DNA of 64,000 nucleotides from Cepaea nemoralis (Eukaryota > Mollusca > Gastropoda > Stylommatophora > Helicidae): assembly GCA_014155875.1 (NCBI GenBank), contig JACEFZ010017841.1, positions 620,001 through 684,000 of the forward strand, in the 5' to 3' direction. This document shows, one piece after another, positions 23,163-33,307 of this stretch (positions are counted from its first letter, which is position 1; each line of letters begins with the position of its first letter). The translations under genes and the position numbers were made by a program. The notes beneath the pieces are model-generated. The model saw nothing but the letters and a program-made list of their open reading frames with translations. It had not been told where the DNA came from and did no database searches.

Positions 23163-23740
23163 TGAACGATGGAGAGAGATTTATAGAGAGAGAGAAAGGT
23201 GTGAACGATAGAGAGTGATTTCTGGAGAGAGGTATGAACAAAGGAGAGAGATTTATAGAGAGAGGTGTGAACGATGGAGAGATATTTCTGAGAGAGGTGT
23301 GAACGGTGGAGAGATATCTTTTGGAGAGAGAGAGGTGTGAACAATGGAGAGAGTTTTTTTTAGAGGGGGTGAACAATGGAGAGAGATTTCTGGAGAGAGG
23401 TGTGAACAACGGAGAGATATATCTTTTGTGGAGAGAGAGAAAGATATGAACAATGGAGAAATATCTTTTGGGGAGTGAGAGAGAGATAGAGCTCGTTTGG
23501 GGAGAGATAGGTTGAGGTGTCAACAACAGAGAAAGATCTGTTGGGGAGAGAGGATGTGAACAATGGAGAGAGATATCTTTTGAGGAGAGAGAGATGTCAA
23601 CAATGGAGAGAGATATCTTTTTTTTTTGGGGGGGGGGAGGCGGGAGATAGAGGTGTGAACAATGGAGAGATATCTTTTGGGGTGAGAGGGAGATGTATGA
23701 ACAATGGAGATATATCTGTTGGGTGAGAGAGAGGTGTGAA
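15118..23740 (+). repeat. 8.6-kb polypurine (GA-rich) satellite, about 210 copies
   Basis: The monomer is about 41-42 bp and holds tcaacaatggagagagatat followed by cttttggggagagagagag. The plus strand is overwhelmingly purine. A GATATC site occurs in most units. Pure (GA)n runs lie at about 15230-15277, 15581-15615, 16377-16436, 16510-16572, 16668-16699, 20537-20563, 22882-22927 and 23110-23160. Poly-G runs lie at 17459-17473, 21216-21231 and 23628-23638. A landmark pair, gtgaagtgtgaacaatgg and a second copy 144-149 bp later, recurs at 18424, 19498, 20766, 21612 and 22722, marking higher-order units of 0.85-1.27 kb. Another block, about 15640-16110, is repeated at about 16795-17125. Long open frames in all plus frames (for example 16970-18376) are artefacts of the stop-free purine monomer. 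Confidence 0.95.
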
Positions 23741-23815
23741 CACAATTTTTATCTCTCCACCGTTCACAACTTTTTATCTCCCAAAAGATATATTTCTCCA
23801 TATTTCTTTTGGGGT
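23741..23815 (-). repeat. inverted units at the end of the GA satellite
   Basis: Immediately after the last plus-oriented unit the sequence reads tctctccaccgttcacaac and cccaaaagatatatttctcc, which are reverse complements of the satellite words. The array therefore flips strand at its right edge. Confidence 0.8.
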
Positions 23816-23819
23816 ACAA

Positions 23820-23915
23820 CTAAACACATCAAAGCGCCCATGTACAGCTGAACACATCAAGGCGCCCATGTAACAATTGAGCACATCAGGGCGCCCATGT
23901 ACAATTGAACACATA
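23820..23915. repeat. about 31-bp repeat, 3 copies
   Basis: Three units of acatca(a/g)(a/g)gcgcccatgta followed by a cagctga or caattga word. Confidence 0.75.
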
Positions 23916-23944
23916 CTAGAGGTTTTTGTGCTGCAAAACAGATC

Positions 23945-24215
23945 CTCGGGCTGAGAGAGAGAGGGGTTGGGGGAGGGGGAGAAAGAGATTGTAAGGGGGA
24001 GAGAGAGGGAGAGGGGGACAGAGAAAGAGAGGGGGACAAAGCGGGGGAGAGAGGAGAGAAAGAGAGGAAGATAAGATAAAGAGGGAGAGGAGAAAGAGGG
24101 AGAGGAGAAAGAGGGAGAGGGAAAGAGGGAGAGGGAAAGAGAGAGGGGGAGGAAGAGGGCGAGAGATAGGGGAGGGCGAGAGATAGGGGAGGGTGAGAGA
24201 GGGAGGGTAAGGTAG
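23945..24215 (+). repeat. purine-rich low-complexity tract
   Basis: Irregular gagaggg, gggagag and aaagagg words without the 41-bp period of the neighbouring satellite. Purine bias on the plus strand continues from that array. 24216-24550 is a single-copy spacer with no gene that I can support. Confidence 0.7.
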
Positions 24216-24550
24216 CGAGACTACTGTACATACATTTCCAACAAGGAGCGTGTGTAGTGAACACACGCAGTGGACGTGTGAAGCATGAGCTGTGAAGGAG
24301 AAACGGTAAGGTGAAATCGCCAAGTCAGCGACAAGTGCAAGCCCTCTCTCCCGTACAGACAACACGGACAGTATCGATCCAGAGACCCGATGTCACTTCC
24401 ACTCTACGCCTAGTTGCCCTGGCTCACTTTCATCATAGGCCGTTAGCACTGCTGGCATCTCACAGCTCACACATACACACGTGTGCGCGGGCAGGGACAA
24501 TCTTCTCCTTAGTCAACAACAAGTGCCACACACACAACACTATCCGCAAT

Positions 24551-25470
24551 TCAACAAGGACGGTGGATTGGCGAGGGCAGCTACTGATAACTCAACAAGG
24601 ACGGTAGATTGGCGCGGAAAGCTACTGATAACTCAACAAGGTTGGTGGATTGGCGCGGATAGCTATTGATAACTCAACAAGAATGATAGATTGGCGCGGA
24701 GAGCTATTCATAACTCAACAAGGACGGTAGATTGGCGCGGAAAGCTACTGATAACTCAACAAGGTTGGTGGATTGGCGCGGATAGCTACTGATAACTCAA
24801 CAAGAATGATAGATTGGCGCGGAGAGCTATTCATAGCCCAACAAGAACGGTAGATTGGCGCGGACAGCTACTAATAACTCAACAAGGTTGATGGATTGGC
24901 GCGGACAGCTATTGATAACTCAACAAGAATGGTAGATTGGCGCGGAGAGCTATTCATAACTCAACAAGGACGGTGGATTGGCGCAGACAGCTAATAATAA
25001 CTCAACAAGGACGGCAGATTGGCGCGGAGAGTTACTGATAACTCAACAAGGACGGTGGATTGGCGAGGACAGCTACTGATAACTCAACAAGGTTGGTAGT
25101 TTGGCGCGGAGAGTTACTGATAACTCAACAAGAACGGTAGATTGGCGAGGATAGCTACTGATAACTCATCAAAAGCGGTATGGCGATGACAGCTATTGAC
25201 TATTGATAACTTAACAAGGACGATAGATTGGTGCGGACAGTTATTGATAACTCATTAAGGACGGTATGGCGAGAATAGCTGTTGATAACTCAACAGGGAT
25301 GATAGATTGGCGCGGAAAGTTATTGATAACTCATCAAAGGCAGTATGGTGAGGTAGATTGGCGCGGACACTGATCGACAACACAAGAACGGTTGATTGGC
25401 GCGAACATTGATCGACAATACAAGAACGGTAGATTGGCACGGACAGCTATTGATAACTCAACAAGTGAAC
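24551..25470. repeat. 41-bp tandem repeat, about 22 copies
   Basis: The unit contains aactcaacaaggacggtaga followed by ttggcgcgga and (a/g)agctactgat, with a 41-bp period. Divergence and partial deletions increase after about 25150. Confidence 0.9.
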
Positions 25471-27156
25471 AAAATATGTGGAGTGCCCTAGTTGCAACAA
25501 ATATCTCCCGCGACAACTGATATTAACGTGTTTCAATAGATAAAGCTGTCCCGTCTGAGGAAAGTGATTCTGGGTCACACACACGGAGGGGGTGAGAGGA
25601 ATCGACAGAATGGCAACCTCCCACTTCCCCATAACATCATTCTACCGGTATTGACTCTATGTGTCAGTATCAAACTTGGACATTATCCAATTTACAAATG
25701 CCCCAAATGAACATCTGCGAGATGAGATGCCCAAGAAAAGCAAGCAATCTAACCAATCGAGATCGAGTAAGACAACAGCGGGATCAACATCATGTGCCAC
25801 ATACGTTGATAGACAATACCAGAGCCGTTGGCCATCTCGTTAGAATTAACTGATTAAGTGCCATGGGATGGCAAATCAACTTATTCAAACTTCCTATAAC
25901 TGTCACGGGCTTATAAATGAAACTTGAGTTAATATATCAATACAGTAGTTTTTCATATACAACCCCCTTTAATTGTATATATAATACAACAAACACAGCG
26001 GTGACCGATTTGTCAGCAGACCGTGTCGCGCTGGTTTTAACTATGGGAGCCGGTCGTTTAAAAAGCAATGGAAAACTACTGAACGTAAAAACTTGCCTGG
26101 ACATCAACAATGACAGTAAAATGCTGGTGTTGACTGCAACGTACTTTAGGGGGTATGCAACTTTTAAAAAAATACAACATGTATGCCACCATATTAACAA
26201 CTTTTAAGTCCTAACTGTGACATACCCCTACTTCCGATTTCCCGCCATCGATTTTTGTTTGGTCGAAATCTACATTTTGTTAGGTACTGAATCGGTTAAC
26301 ATCATCAGTTACTAGCACTGGTGTTACATCCACAAATAGCTGATAAGGGTGCCGGAGAAATTGACGACATCAGAGGCAATGTTGTCACACGGAATGCATT
26401 CGCCAGTGCCACCCATCGGAAGGTGGAACATCAACTATTCCTCCCCATGACGCCTGCCGGTAAAAGTGGAAGTTGATGATGATGAAACAAGTATACTGAT
26501 GTCAGAGAATGTGTTCGCACAAAAGGCACATCAAAGTTACAGATAGCACCAGCACTTTACACAACAGGCACACAAACATTCTACCAAACGTTCAATGAAT
26601 GGATGGAGAGAATGATAACTCTGACAGATAACAGATAGCCAGTGAATTTAATTTCAATTAAATTCAATTGGATTTTGGGTATGGAGAGAATGATATCGTG
26701 GACAGATACACACGAACAGTGTTAAGAAGAGTGTATCTCATCTGGAGAGAGGTCATGTGTTAATGTGTTGAGATGTGAAGCCTTCTCTACTTAATTCAAA
26801 TTCACACATGCCGACGACCACGTCACTAACTACCATGTGATCAACGTTCTCTCCTTCTTCTTTCACACAAACGCACACGTGCACGCAATCACGCACATAC
26901 AACACCAAGGTTGTAGACATTTTTCTAATGTAAATGTGTGTAGTGAGCACTTTGTTTAAATCCAACAGAAAACATGAAAGACTGCACAATCAATCAATAA
27001 ACACAAGATAGAAGCCTTGGGCAGCAAACCAAACAAACGATGACAGGCAATCGATGAAGCAACAGCCACAACATGCTCAACAAATCTGTCTACACATAAC
27101 TAGCTGAGTTAGCAGATATTTACAACCATGCTGATGCACAACCCACAGACTCACTT
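25471..27156. other. 1.7-kb single-copy region, no gene recognised
   Basis: This is the longest unrepeated stretch outside the mobile elements. A 96-codon plus frame (25917-26207) and an 87-codon minus frame (25937-26200) overlap each other. Neither shows a known motif. I looked here for further tomosyn exons on the minus strand and saw none. Confidence 0.5.
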
Positions 27157-27570
27157 GGCTGGAACAGACACACAGCTGCATATATTAACAGACACACAGT
27201 TGTATATATGAACAGACACACAGCTGTATATATAAACAGACACACAGCTGTATACAAGAACAGACACACAGCTGTATATATTAACAGACACACAGTTGTA
27301 TATATGAACAGACACACAGCTGTATATATAAACAGACACACAGCTGTATAAATAAACAGACACACCACTGTATACAAGAACAGACTCACATGGCCATATG
27401 TAAGAGCAGACTCACACATCTAAATACAAGTACAGACTCTCATAGCTGTATACAAGAAACTACCCATATAGCTGTATGTAAGAACAGATTCACACATCTA
27501 AATACAAGGACATACTCACACAGTTGTATACAAGAACATATTCACACAGCTGTATACAAGGGCAGACTCA
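27157..27570. repeat. 24-bp tandem repeat, degenerate to the right
   Basis: aacagacacacagctgtata recurs at 27187, 27211 and 27235, a 24-bp period. After about 27380 units become longer and irregular (tacaagaacagactcacaca). Minus-strand frames read as eight-residue LFIYTAVC repeats, an artefact of a 24-bp unit. Confidence 0.88.
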
Positions 27571-27693
27571 GATGTCTATGTTTAAACATGCCATCAACAA
27601 AAATCATATATTACACAGAATGACCATTTTACACTTGTGTTAGAATATAGAAACCAATTTCAATTGTTAATTGTAAAGCAACCAGTACACTCA

Positions 27694-28345
27694 CTCTCCA
27701 GACACAATGTTACACAGACTCTCCAGACACAATGTTACACAAACTCTCCAGACACACTCACAGCTGTATACATGAACATGAAGAAAGTGATACAGTCTGT
27801 GTAACAATGTGTCTGGAGTGTTAGTGTAACAATGTGTCTGGAGTGTTAGTGTAACAATGTGTCTGGAGTGTTAGTGTAACAATGTGTCTGGAGTGTTAGT
27901 GTAACAATATGTTTGGAGTGTTAGTGTAACAATGTGTCTGGAGTGTTAGTGTAACAATATGTTTGGAGTGTTAGTGTAACAATGTGTCTGGAGAGTCTGA
28001 GCAACAATGTATCTGGAGTGTTTGTGTAACAATGTGTCTGGAGAGTCAGTGTAACAATGTATCTGGAGAGTCTGTGTAACAATGTTACAAAGACTCTACA
28101 GATGCATTGCTACACTAACACTCCAGACACATTGTTACACACTCTCCAGACACATTGTTACAGAAAAAATTCAGACACATTGTTACAAAGAGTCTACAGA
28201 TGCATTGTTACACTAACACTCCAGACACAATGTTACACAGACTCTCCAGACACATTGTTAGACAAACAATCCAGGCACATTGTTAACAAACAATCCAGAC
28301 ACTGTTACACAAACAATCCAGAAAAATTGTTACTTAAACAATCCA
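27694..28345. repeat. 25-bp repeat forming a large inverted repeat
   Basis: 27694-27760 carries minus-type units (ctccagacacaatgttacac). About 27797-28080 carries plus-type units (gtaacaatgtgtctggagtg, 25-bp period). From 28081 to 28345 the units are minus-type again (cattgttacactaacactcc). The switch point is the near-palindrome gtaacaatgttac at 28076-28088. The two halves are each about 270 bp and could pair over most of their length. Confidence 0.88.
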
Positions 28346-28483
28346 GAAACACTGTTAAAAATTAGCAAAAAAACAGGTGGCTGAGACATACAAAAAGTGA
28401 GACACAACAAGTGAGACATATAAACAATATCTAATACACCAGGTGTCTGAGATAGACAGTAAGTGGCACACTGACATATATAC

Positions 28484-28780
28484 AGCCAGTGACAGAGACC
28501 AGCAATGAAAGACATAGAGAGACCAGCAATGATAGACATAGAGACAGAGACAAGCAATGATAGACATAGAGACAGAGACCAGCAATGATAGACATAGAGA
28601 CAGAGACCAGCAATGATAGACATAGAGACGGAGACCAGCAATGATAGACATAGAGACAGAGACCAGCAATGATAGACATTGAGACAGAGACCAGCAATGA
28701 TAGACACAGAGACAGAGACCAGCACAGATAGACAGAGATAGTGACAGAGACCAGCAATGATAGACATATAGACACAAAGA
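28484..28780. repeat. 30-bp tandem repeat, about 10 copies
   Basis: The unit contains agagaccagcaatgatagac followed by atagagacag, with a 30-bp period. The minus-strand frame is open through it and joins the tomosyn exon only because the intron happens to lack stops. Confidence 0.9.
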
Positions 28781-28917
28781 CATTAAAGAGTAAGGCAGTC
28801 AAAGATAAAGATAAGGTAATAAGAAAACATGTGACACAGATAGAGAAAGAGGCAGAATAAAAAAAAAGATTAAGATGCTTAAAACCAGACAATGTATATT
28901 CTATAATCAAAGGATAC

Positions 28918-29015
28918 ATCCTTAAGGAGCCAGTTCGATTACCAATAGCCAGCAAATGTTGAACTGGATCAAATGCAAGAGCTGTTGGTTGGTAGGGGAA
29001 TCCATGACGCACAGT
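28918..29015 (-). CDS. STXBP5: tomosyn (syntaxin-binding protein 5-like), internal exon
   Basis: The minus strand encodes 32 residues, TVRHGFPYQPTALAFDP at the start and LLAIGNRTGSLR at the end. This matches the highly conserved segment of tomosyns where the N-terminal WD40 beta-propeller begins. Tomosyn is a large cytosolic WD40 protein with a C-terminal SNARE motif that sequesters syntaxin/SNAP-25 and restrains vesicle exocytosis. The exon is 98 bp. It is preceded on the minus strand by tgtcatctttcacag, a good pyrimidine tract and AG acceptor, and followed by GTATCC, an acceptable but weak donor. It starts in phase 0 and ends after AT of the next codon (phase 2), consistent with the Met/Ile/Leu that follows in relatives. 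Upstream exons should lie to the right and downstream exons to the left. None was found in this window. Vertebrate-style paralogue assignment (STXBP5 versus STXBP5L) is not possible. Confidence 0.88.
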
Positions 29016-29089
29016 CTGTGAAAGATGACAACACACATACACATGAGTTAGCTGATGTGACTGGAGGCTGCCAACAATTAAACCAGCAT

Positions 29090-29620
29090 GTCAATGCACT
29101 CCAAATGTGTTCAGTACAAGTACTCACATAGCCTGGCAGCCACACACTCCCACCAGCTTGTGTGTTTTCTACCTACTTCATCAACACTTCCACATACTAT
29201 TATCACTCCAAATATGTTCAGTACAAGTACTCTCACAATCTGGCAGCCACACGCTAGCACCAGTGTGTGTGTGTGTGTTTTCCACCTACTTCGTCAACTG
29301 TCTGTCATCTACTGCCTTTAGTACCTTGCAGTGTAGGGCAGGGGGTCTTAAGCCTGAGGATGTAAGGCCGCCTGGCTAGTGCAGTCGCCGTGAACTGTGC
29401 AGGATAGGATTTTCTTTTTGCCAAGATTCAAACCCAGGTCTCTCAAAGAAGAACCCAGGGTTCTTAGCCCTTCGACCAGCCACTCCCCACTCCATCAACA
29501 CTTCCACATAATATTATCACTCCAAATATGTTCAGTGCAAGAGCTCAGTCTGACACACTCGCACTAGCTTGTGTGTTTTTCTACCTACTTCATCAACACT
29601 TCCACATACTATTATCAACC
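29090..29620. repeat. about 108-bp repeat, 3 copies, third separated by a SINE
   Basis: Copies start at 29098, 29206 and 29519 with actccaaatatgttcagtac and include cttgtgtgttttctacctac and catcaacacttccacatact. The 29098 to 29206 spacing is 108 bp. A SINE-like insert lies between the second and third copies. Confidence 0.8.
29322..29492 (-). mobile_element. tRNA-derived SINE (candidate)
   Basis: The minus strand contains tggctggtcgaaggg (A-box-like, complement of 29467-29481) and, about 40 bp downstream, gggtttgaatcttgg (B-box-like, complement of 29420-29434). This order and spacing match a pol III split promoter in a tRNA-derived head. It interrupts the 108-bp repeat. The ends and target duplication are unclear and there is no poly(A) tail, so the borders are approximate. 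Confidence 0.6.
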
Positions 29621-30127
29621 ATAGTATGTCTTCCTCTACCTAGCTACAAATAGCCTTATCATGTCTGACCTCTTCTATCCTGGACTCTAGAAGTAACTTA
29701 ATCAGGTGAAAATGTACATCAGCTGCTGTGCTGTACTATACAAGTCCAATTACTTGCTGATGTGCCAAATAAATACTCAACAGATACAGTGCTATACATG
29801 TACACATACTTACTGCAAGGCTGTACCTGTACAACCACACACTGCTTTACTATGCTTGCACTCACAGTTTTGCTAAATATGTACATGTACTGACTTGTTA
29901 CTATACTGTGCCAGTACAAGTAAGTATTGATGTATGCTATCTGTACCCACTGTTGTAATGTACATGTACTAACTGTGTATTAAATGTACCTGTACAAGTA
30001 CTCTCTGAATACTGCATTGTGCGTGCACATGTGGTTTATGAATACTGTACAGTACCTGTACAAGCATACATGTTTACTCTACATGTACTAACTGTGTATT
30101 GTACTTGTAGAATGACTCCCTTTAGTG
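29621..30127. repeat. degenerate low-complexity tract rich in gtac words
   Basis: Repeated tgtacctgtacaagtac and tgtactaactgtgtat words occur without a fixed period. It looks like an old, decayed tandem array. Confidence 0.55.
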
Positions 30128-31130
30128 CCAGAGGGTATGATAAGTGTGAGGCTGTATACTATATGATACATCTCAAAGTGTCAGATGGTAGGCAGATGAC
30201 AGGACATATGTATGATAAGTGTGAGGCTGTATACATATATAACACATCTCAAAGTGTCAGATGGTAGGCAGGTGACAGGACATATGTATGATAAGTGTCA
30301 GGCTGTATACATGTATAACACACATTTCAAAGTGTCAGATGGTAGGCAGGTGACAGGACATATGTATGATAAGTGTGAGGCTGTATACATATATAACACA
30401 TTTCAAAGTGTCAGATGGTAGGCAGGTGACAGGACATATGTATGATAAGTGTGAGGCTGTATACATATATAACACATCTCAAAGTGTCAGATGGTAGGCA
30501 GGTGACAGGACATATGTATGATAAGTGTGAGGCTGTATACATATATAACACATATCAAAGTGTCAGATGGTAGGCAGGTGACAGGACATATGTATGATAA
30601 GTGTCAGGCTGTATACATATATAACACATCTCAAAGTGTCAGATGGTAGGCAGGTGACAGGACATATGTATGATAAGTGTGAGGCTGTATACATATATAA
30701 CACATATCAAAGTGTCAGATGGTAGGCAGGTGACAGGACATATGTATGATAAGTGTCAGGCTGTATACATATATAACACATCTCAAAGTGTCAGATGGTA
30801 GGCAGGTGACAGGACATATGTATGATAAGTGTGAGGCTGTATACATATATAACACATCTCAAAGTGTCAGATGGTAGGCAGGTGACAGGACATATGTATG
30901 ATAAGTGTGAGGCTGTATACATATATAACACATCTCAAAGTGTCAGATGGTAGGCAGGTGACAGGACATATGTATGATAAGTGTGAGGCTGTATACATGT
31001 ATAACACATTTCAAAGTGTCAGATGGTAGGCAGGTGACAGGACATATGTATGATAAGTGTCAGGCTGTATACATATATGACACATCTCAAAGTGTCAGAT
31101 GGTAGGCAGGTAACAGGACATATGTATGAC
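30128..31130. repeat. 76-bp tandem repeat, about 13 copies
   Basis: tatgataagtgtgaggctgt recurs at 30136, 30211 and 30287 and onward every 75-76 bp, with aacacatctcaaagtgtcag and atggtaggcaggtgacagg in each unit. Copies are very similar, suggesting recent homogenisation. Variants are mainly gtgagg/gtcagg and atctca/atatca/atttca. Confidence 0.93.
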
Positions 31131-31360
31131 TACTTATGTCAGCTGTCAGTGTGTATTAGGTGTCAGTAGCTATTAGGTGTCATTGTGTATGTCAGGTGTG
31201 TCAGTGTATATGTCAGGTATTACAGGTGTATGTAGGGTGTCACATTTGTATGACATGTCAACATATATGGCACATCTCAAGGTGTTTGGTGTCAATGTAT
31301 GCCAGGTGTCAGTATATATCAAGTAGCAATGTATGCCCAGTGTCAAGGTTAATGTCAGAG
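31131..31360. repeat. degenerate left end of the 12/7-bp module satellite
   Basis: Words ggtgtcag, gtgtatgtcagg and gtatgccaggtgtcag appear with irregular spacing. This is the margin of the array that resumes at 37896 after the LTR element. Confidence 0.75.
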
Positions 31361-32751
31361 TGTATCAAGCCGCTTCAGTTCGGGGAGTATTTTGTTTTTT
31401 GGTTTTTTTTTGGCCCAAATTTGAACTTTCTGCGCCTGTGCGCCAGAAAGTGAGTAGAGGATTGGCCTTACATTTGGAATTTGACCATTTACTAGGGACT
31501 GAGGTCAGTAGTCTTCTCAGTTTGTCTTTTTTTAGATGAGGAATACCTGTCCTTTTGAAGGAATCCCAGTCTCAGTGTTAACAAGCGTCTTCACAACCAG
31601 CTGGGTGTCCCTTCTTATACAAAGATATACAGCTTTCAAGTGAGTAATGTCTGGAAAGTCCCAGGGATGTCACCAAAATCACAGGTTGGCATTGTAAACA
31701 GGACACTTGGAGTACGACTTGTTCTATTGTTCCCTGCTACATTTACTGAACTACGGTGTCAGCGCCTGGGTATAGAGTGGATTACTTGCTACCATGAAAT
31801 ATCAGGTCCATATATTTGGGAGCTACCTGACGGCAATTCTTCTTACACTGTCTGCCAAGACTGGAGGATGTACCTTACTCGTCCGAATAAAGAGTGCTAC
31901 CCTCTTTAGGAATTAACCGCCTGGATTCACTTCAACTGGCCTTACTGGAAGCTGATGGATAGTCCACCACCAGATTGTCTACATCACTGGATAACGCTTA
32001 GATAGTCCACCACCAGATTGTCTACATCACTGGATAACGCTTAGATAGTCCACCACCAGATTGTCTACATCACTGGATAATGCTTAGATAGTCCACCACC
32101 AGATTGTCTACATTACTGGATAATGCTTAGATAGTCCACCACCAGATTGTCTACATCACTGGATAACACTTAGATAGTCCACCACCAGATTGTCTACATC
32201 ACTGGATAACACTTAGATAGTCCACCACCAGATTGTCTACATCACTGGATAATGCTTAGATAGTCCACCACCAGATTTGTTTACATCACTGGAATACTCC
32301 TCGATAATCCAGCGCCAGCCGAGTTTGCATTACGCGAGAATATGCCCAGCCCAGTACAACTGTAGCTGGAGATCGATGGCATTATTATTTGTATTACTGG
32401 AATTTGTAGCAATATACTCCCATGCTTACTTGCAGTGACTATGGATACTATCTGGTCTGAACACAATTGTGTGTAACTTATTCGTTCCCTGGATAATGGG
32501 GATTATATTCAAGGTACTGAGGAGGAAGAAAAGACTAGCCATCATCACTCAAGGTCAGATTATGATAATGAACCTTTAGATAGATATGTACTATATTGGC
32601 AGTAAATGACAGTTTTGACAGATAGATATGTGTATTAATTTCTGATCAGAAAGTTGTTCTTAATTGTCTGTGTGACATATATGGATATTGTTATTGATTT
32701 TTCATGTTAATAGTAGTGAAATCTGTTAGTTGATTTTTTAAATTTGATTTT

Positions 32752-32790
<39 letters not shown>

Positions 32791-33283
32791 AATCTATTCT
32801 TTGTTTTCATTGAATTATTTTGGAATTCATGTGTTTACAATACAGGAACACATACCTGATATCACATGTAATCTCCCAGATCCTTTCCAAAACCCCATAA
32901 TTAGTAATACAGAGTGTGTATATGTGTAATCAAGGTCTTGATTTAATTCATTGTGAACGTTTGTTCCAAAGTTGGTGTTTACCGTCAATTGTTTGTTGAT
33001 GTTTGTTCACACAGTGGATTGCCTTGTACTACCTGTGTATGTCCAGTTAATTAATTATGTGTTTAAGGGTATCCAACACACATAGGAATAAACTATTGGA
33101 GACCCAATGAAGGTGGGCAACTTCACACTAGTTACTTTAATCATTCATAGAGGAGGTCATCTTCAATTAGGGCTAGTGGTAACAGCCTGTGGCCTCCACA
33201 CCTTCTACAGGAAGATAAGCAGCTATATTAGTGTTACCTTATACTCCTAGCAAACTCTAATTTATTATTTCTAACACTTCACA
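31361..33283 (+). repeat. 5' LTR (1.92 kb)
   Basis: It begins tgtatcaagccgcttc and ends acttcaca. It has AATAAA signals near 31886 and 33089; the latter, about 195 bp before the end, is the better poly(A) candidate. An imperfect inverted repeat, ctttctgcgcctgtgcgcc then agaaag, occupies 31426-31450. A 43-bp minisatellite (31957-32290) and a T14/G29 homopolymer pair (32748-32790) lie inside. An 89-codon frame (31640-31909) is broken in the 3' LTR and so is probably not coding. Confidence 0.83.
31957..32290. repeat. 43-bp minisatellite inside the 5' LTR, about 8 copies
   Basis: agatagtccaccaccagatt followed by gtctacatcactggataa(c/t)gctt repeats every 43 bp. The 3' LTR has only about two corresponding units (about 36803-36872), so the difference arose after insertion. 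Confidence 0.92.
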
Positions 33284-33285
33284 AC

Positions 33286-33307
33286 TGGGGGGGGCCTCGT
33301 CCGGGAT
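33286..33307 (+). other. primer-binding site, tRNA-Pro-like
   Basis: It reads TGGGG...CCTCGTCCGGGAT two bases after the 5' LTR end. The tRNA-Pro site used by many retroviruses is TGGGGGCTCGTCCGGGAT. The window version is the same apart from three extra G and one extra C. Position and sequence together make this the strongest evidence for the plus orientation of the element. Confidence 0.85.

Noticed and set aside
15213..23726. Long frames rich in Glu, Arg and Ser in the GA satellite
   Set aside because: Every plus frame is open at once because the purine-rich monomer lacks stops; the minus-strand Leu/Ser frames are their complements.
25917..26207. 96-codon plus-strand frame
   Set aside because: No known motif and an opposing frame of similar length on the other strand. 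No splice or promoter evidence.
28431..29042. A single 203-codon minus-strand gene
   Set aside because: Only 28918-29015 is conserved. The rest is intron read-through into the 30-bp repeat, and splice sites bound the conserved part.
31640..31909. 89-codon plus-strand frame in the 5' LTR
   Set aside because: The matching 3' LTR region is split between frames (36401-36643 and 36552-36755), so coding constraint is not supported.
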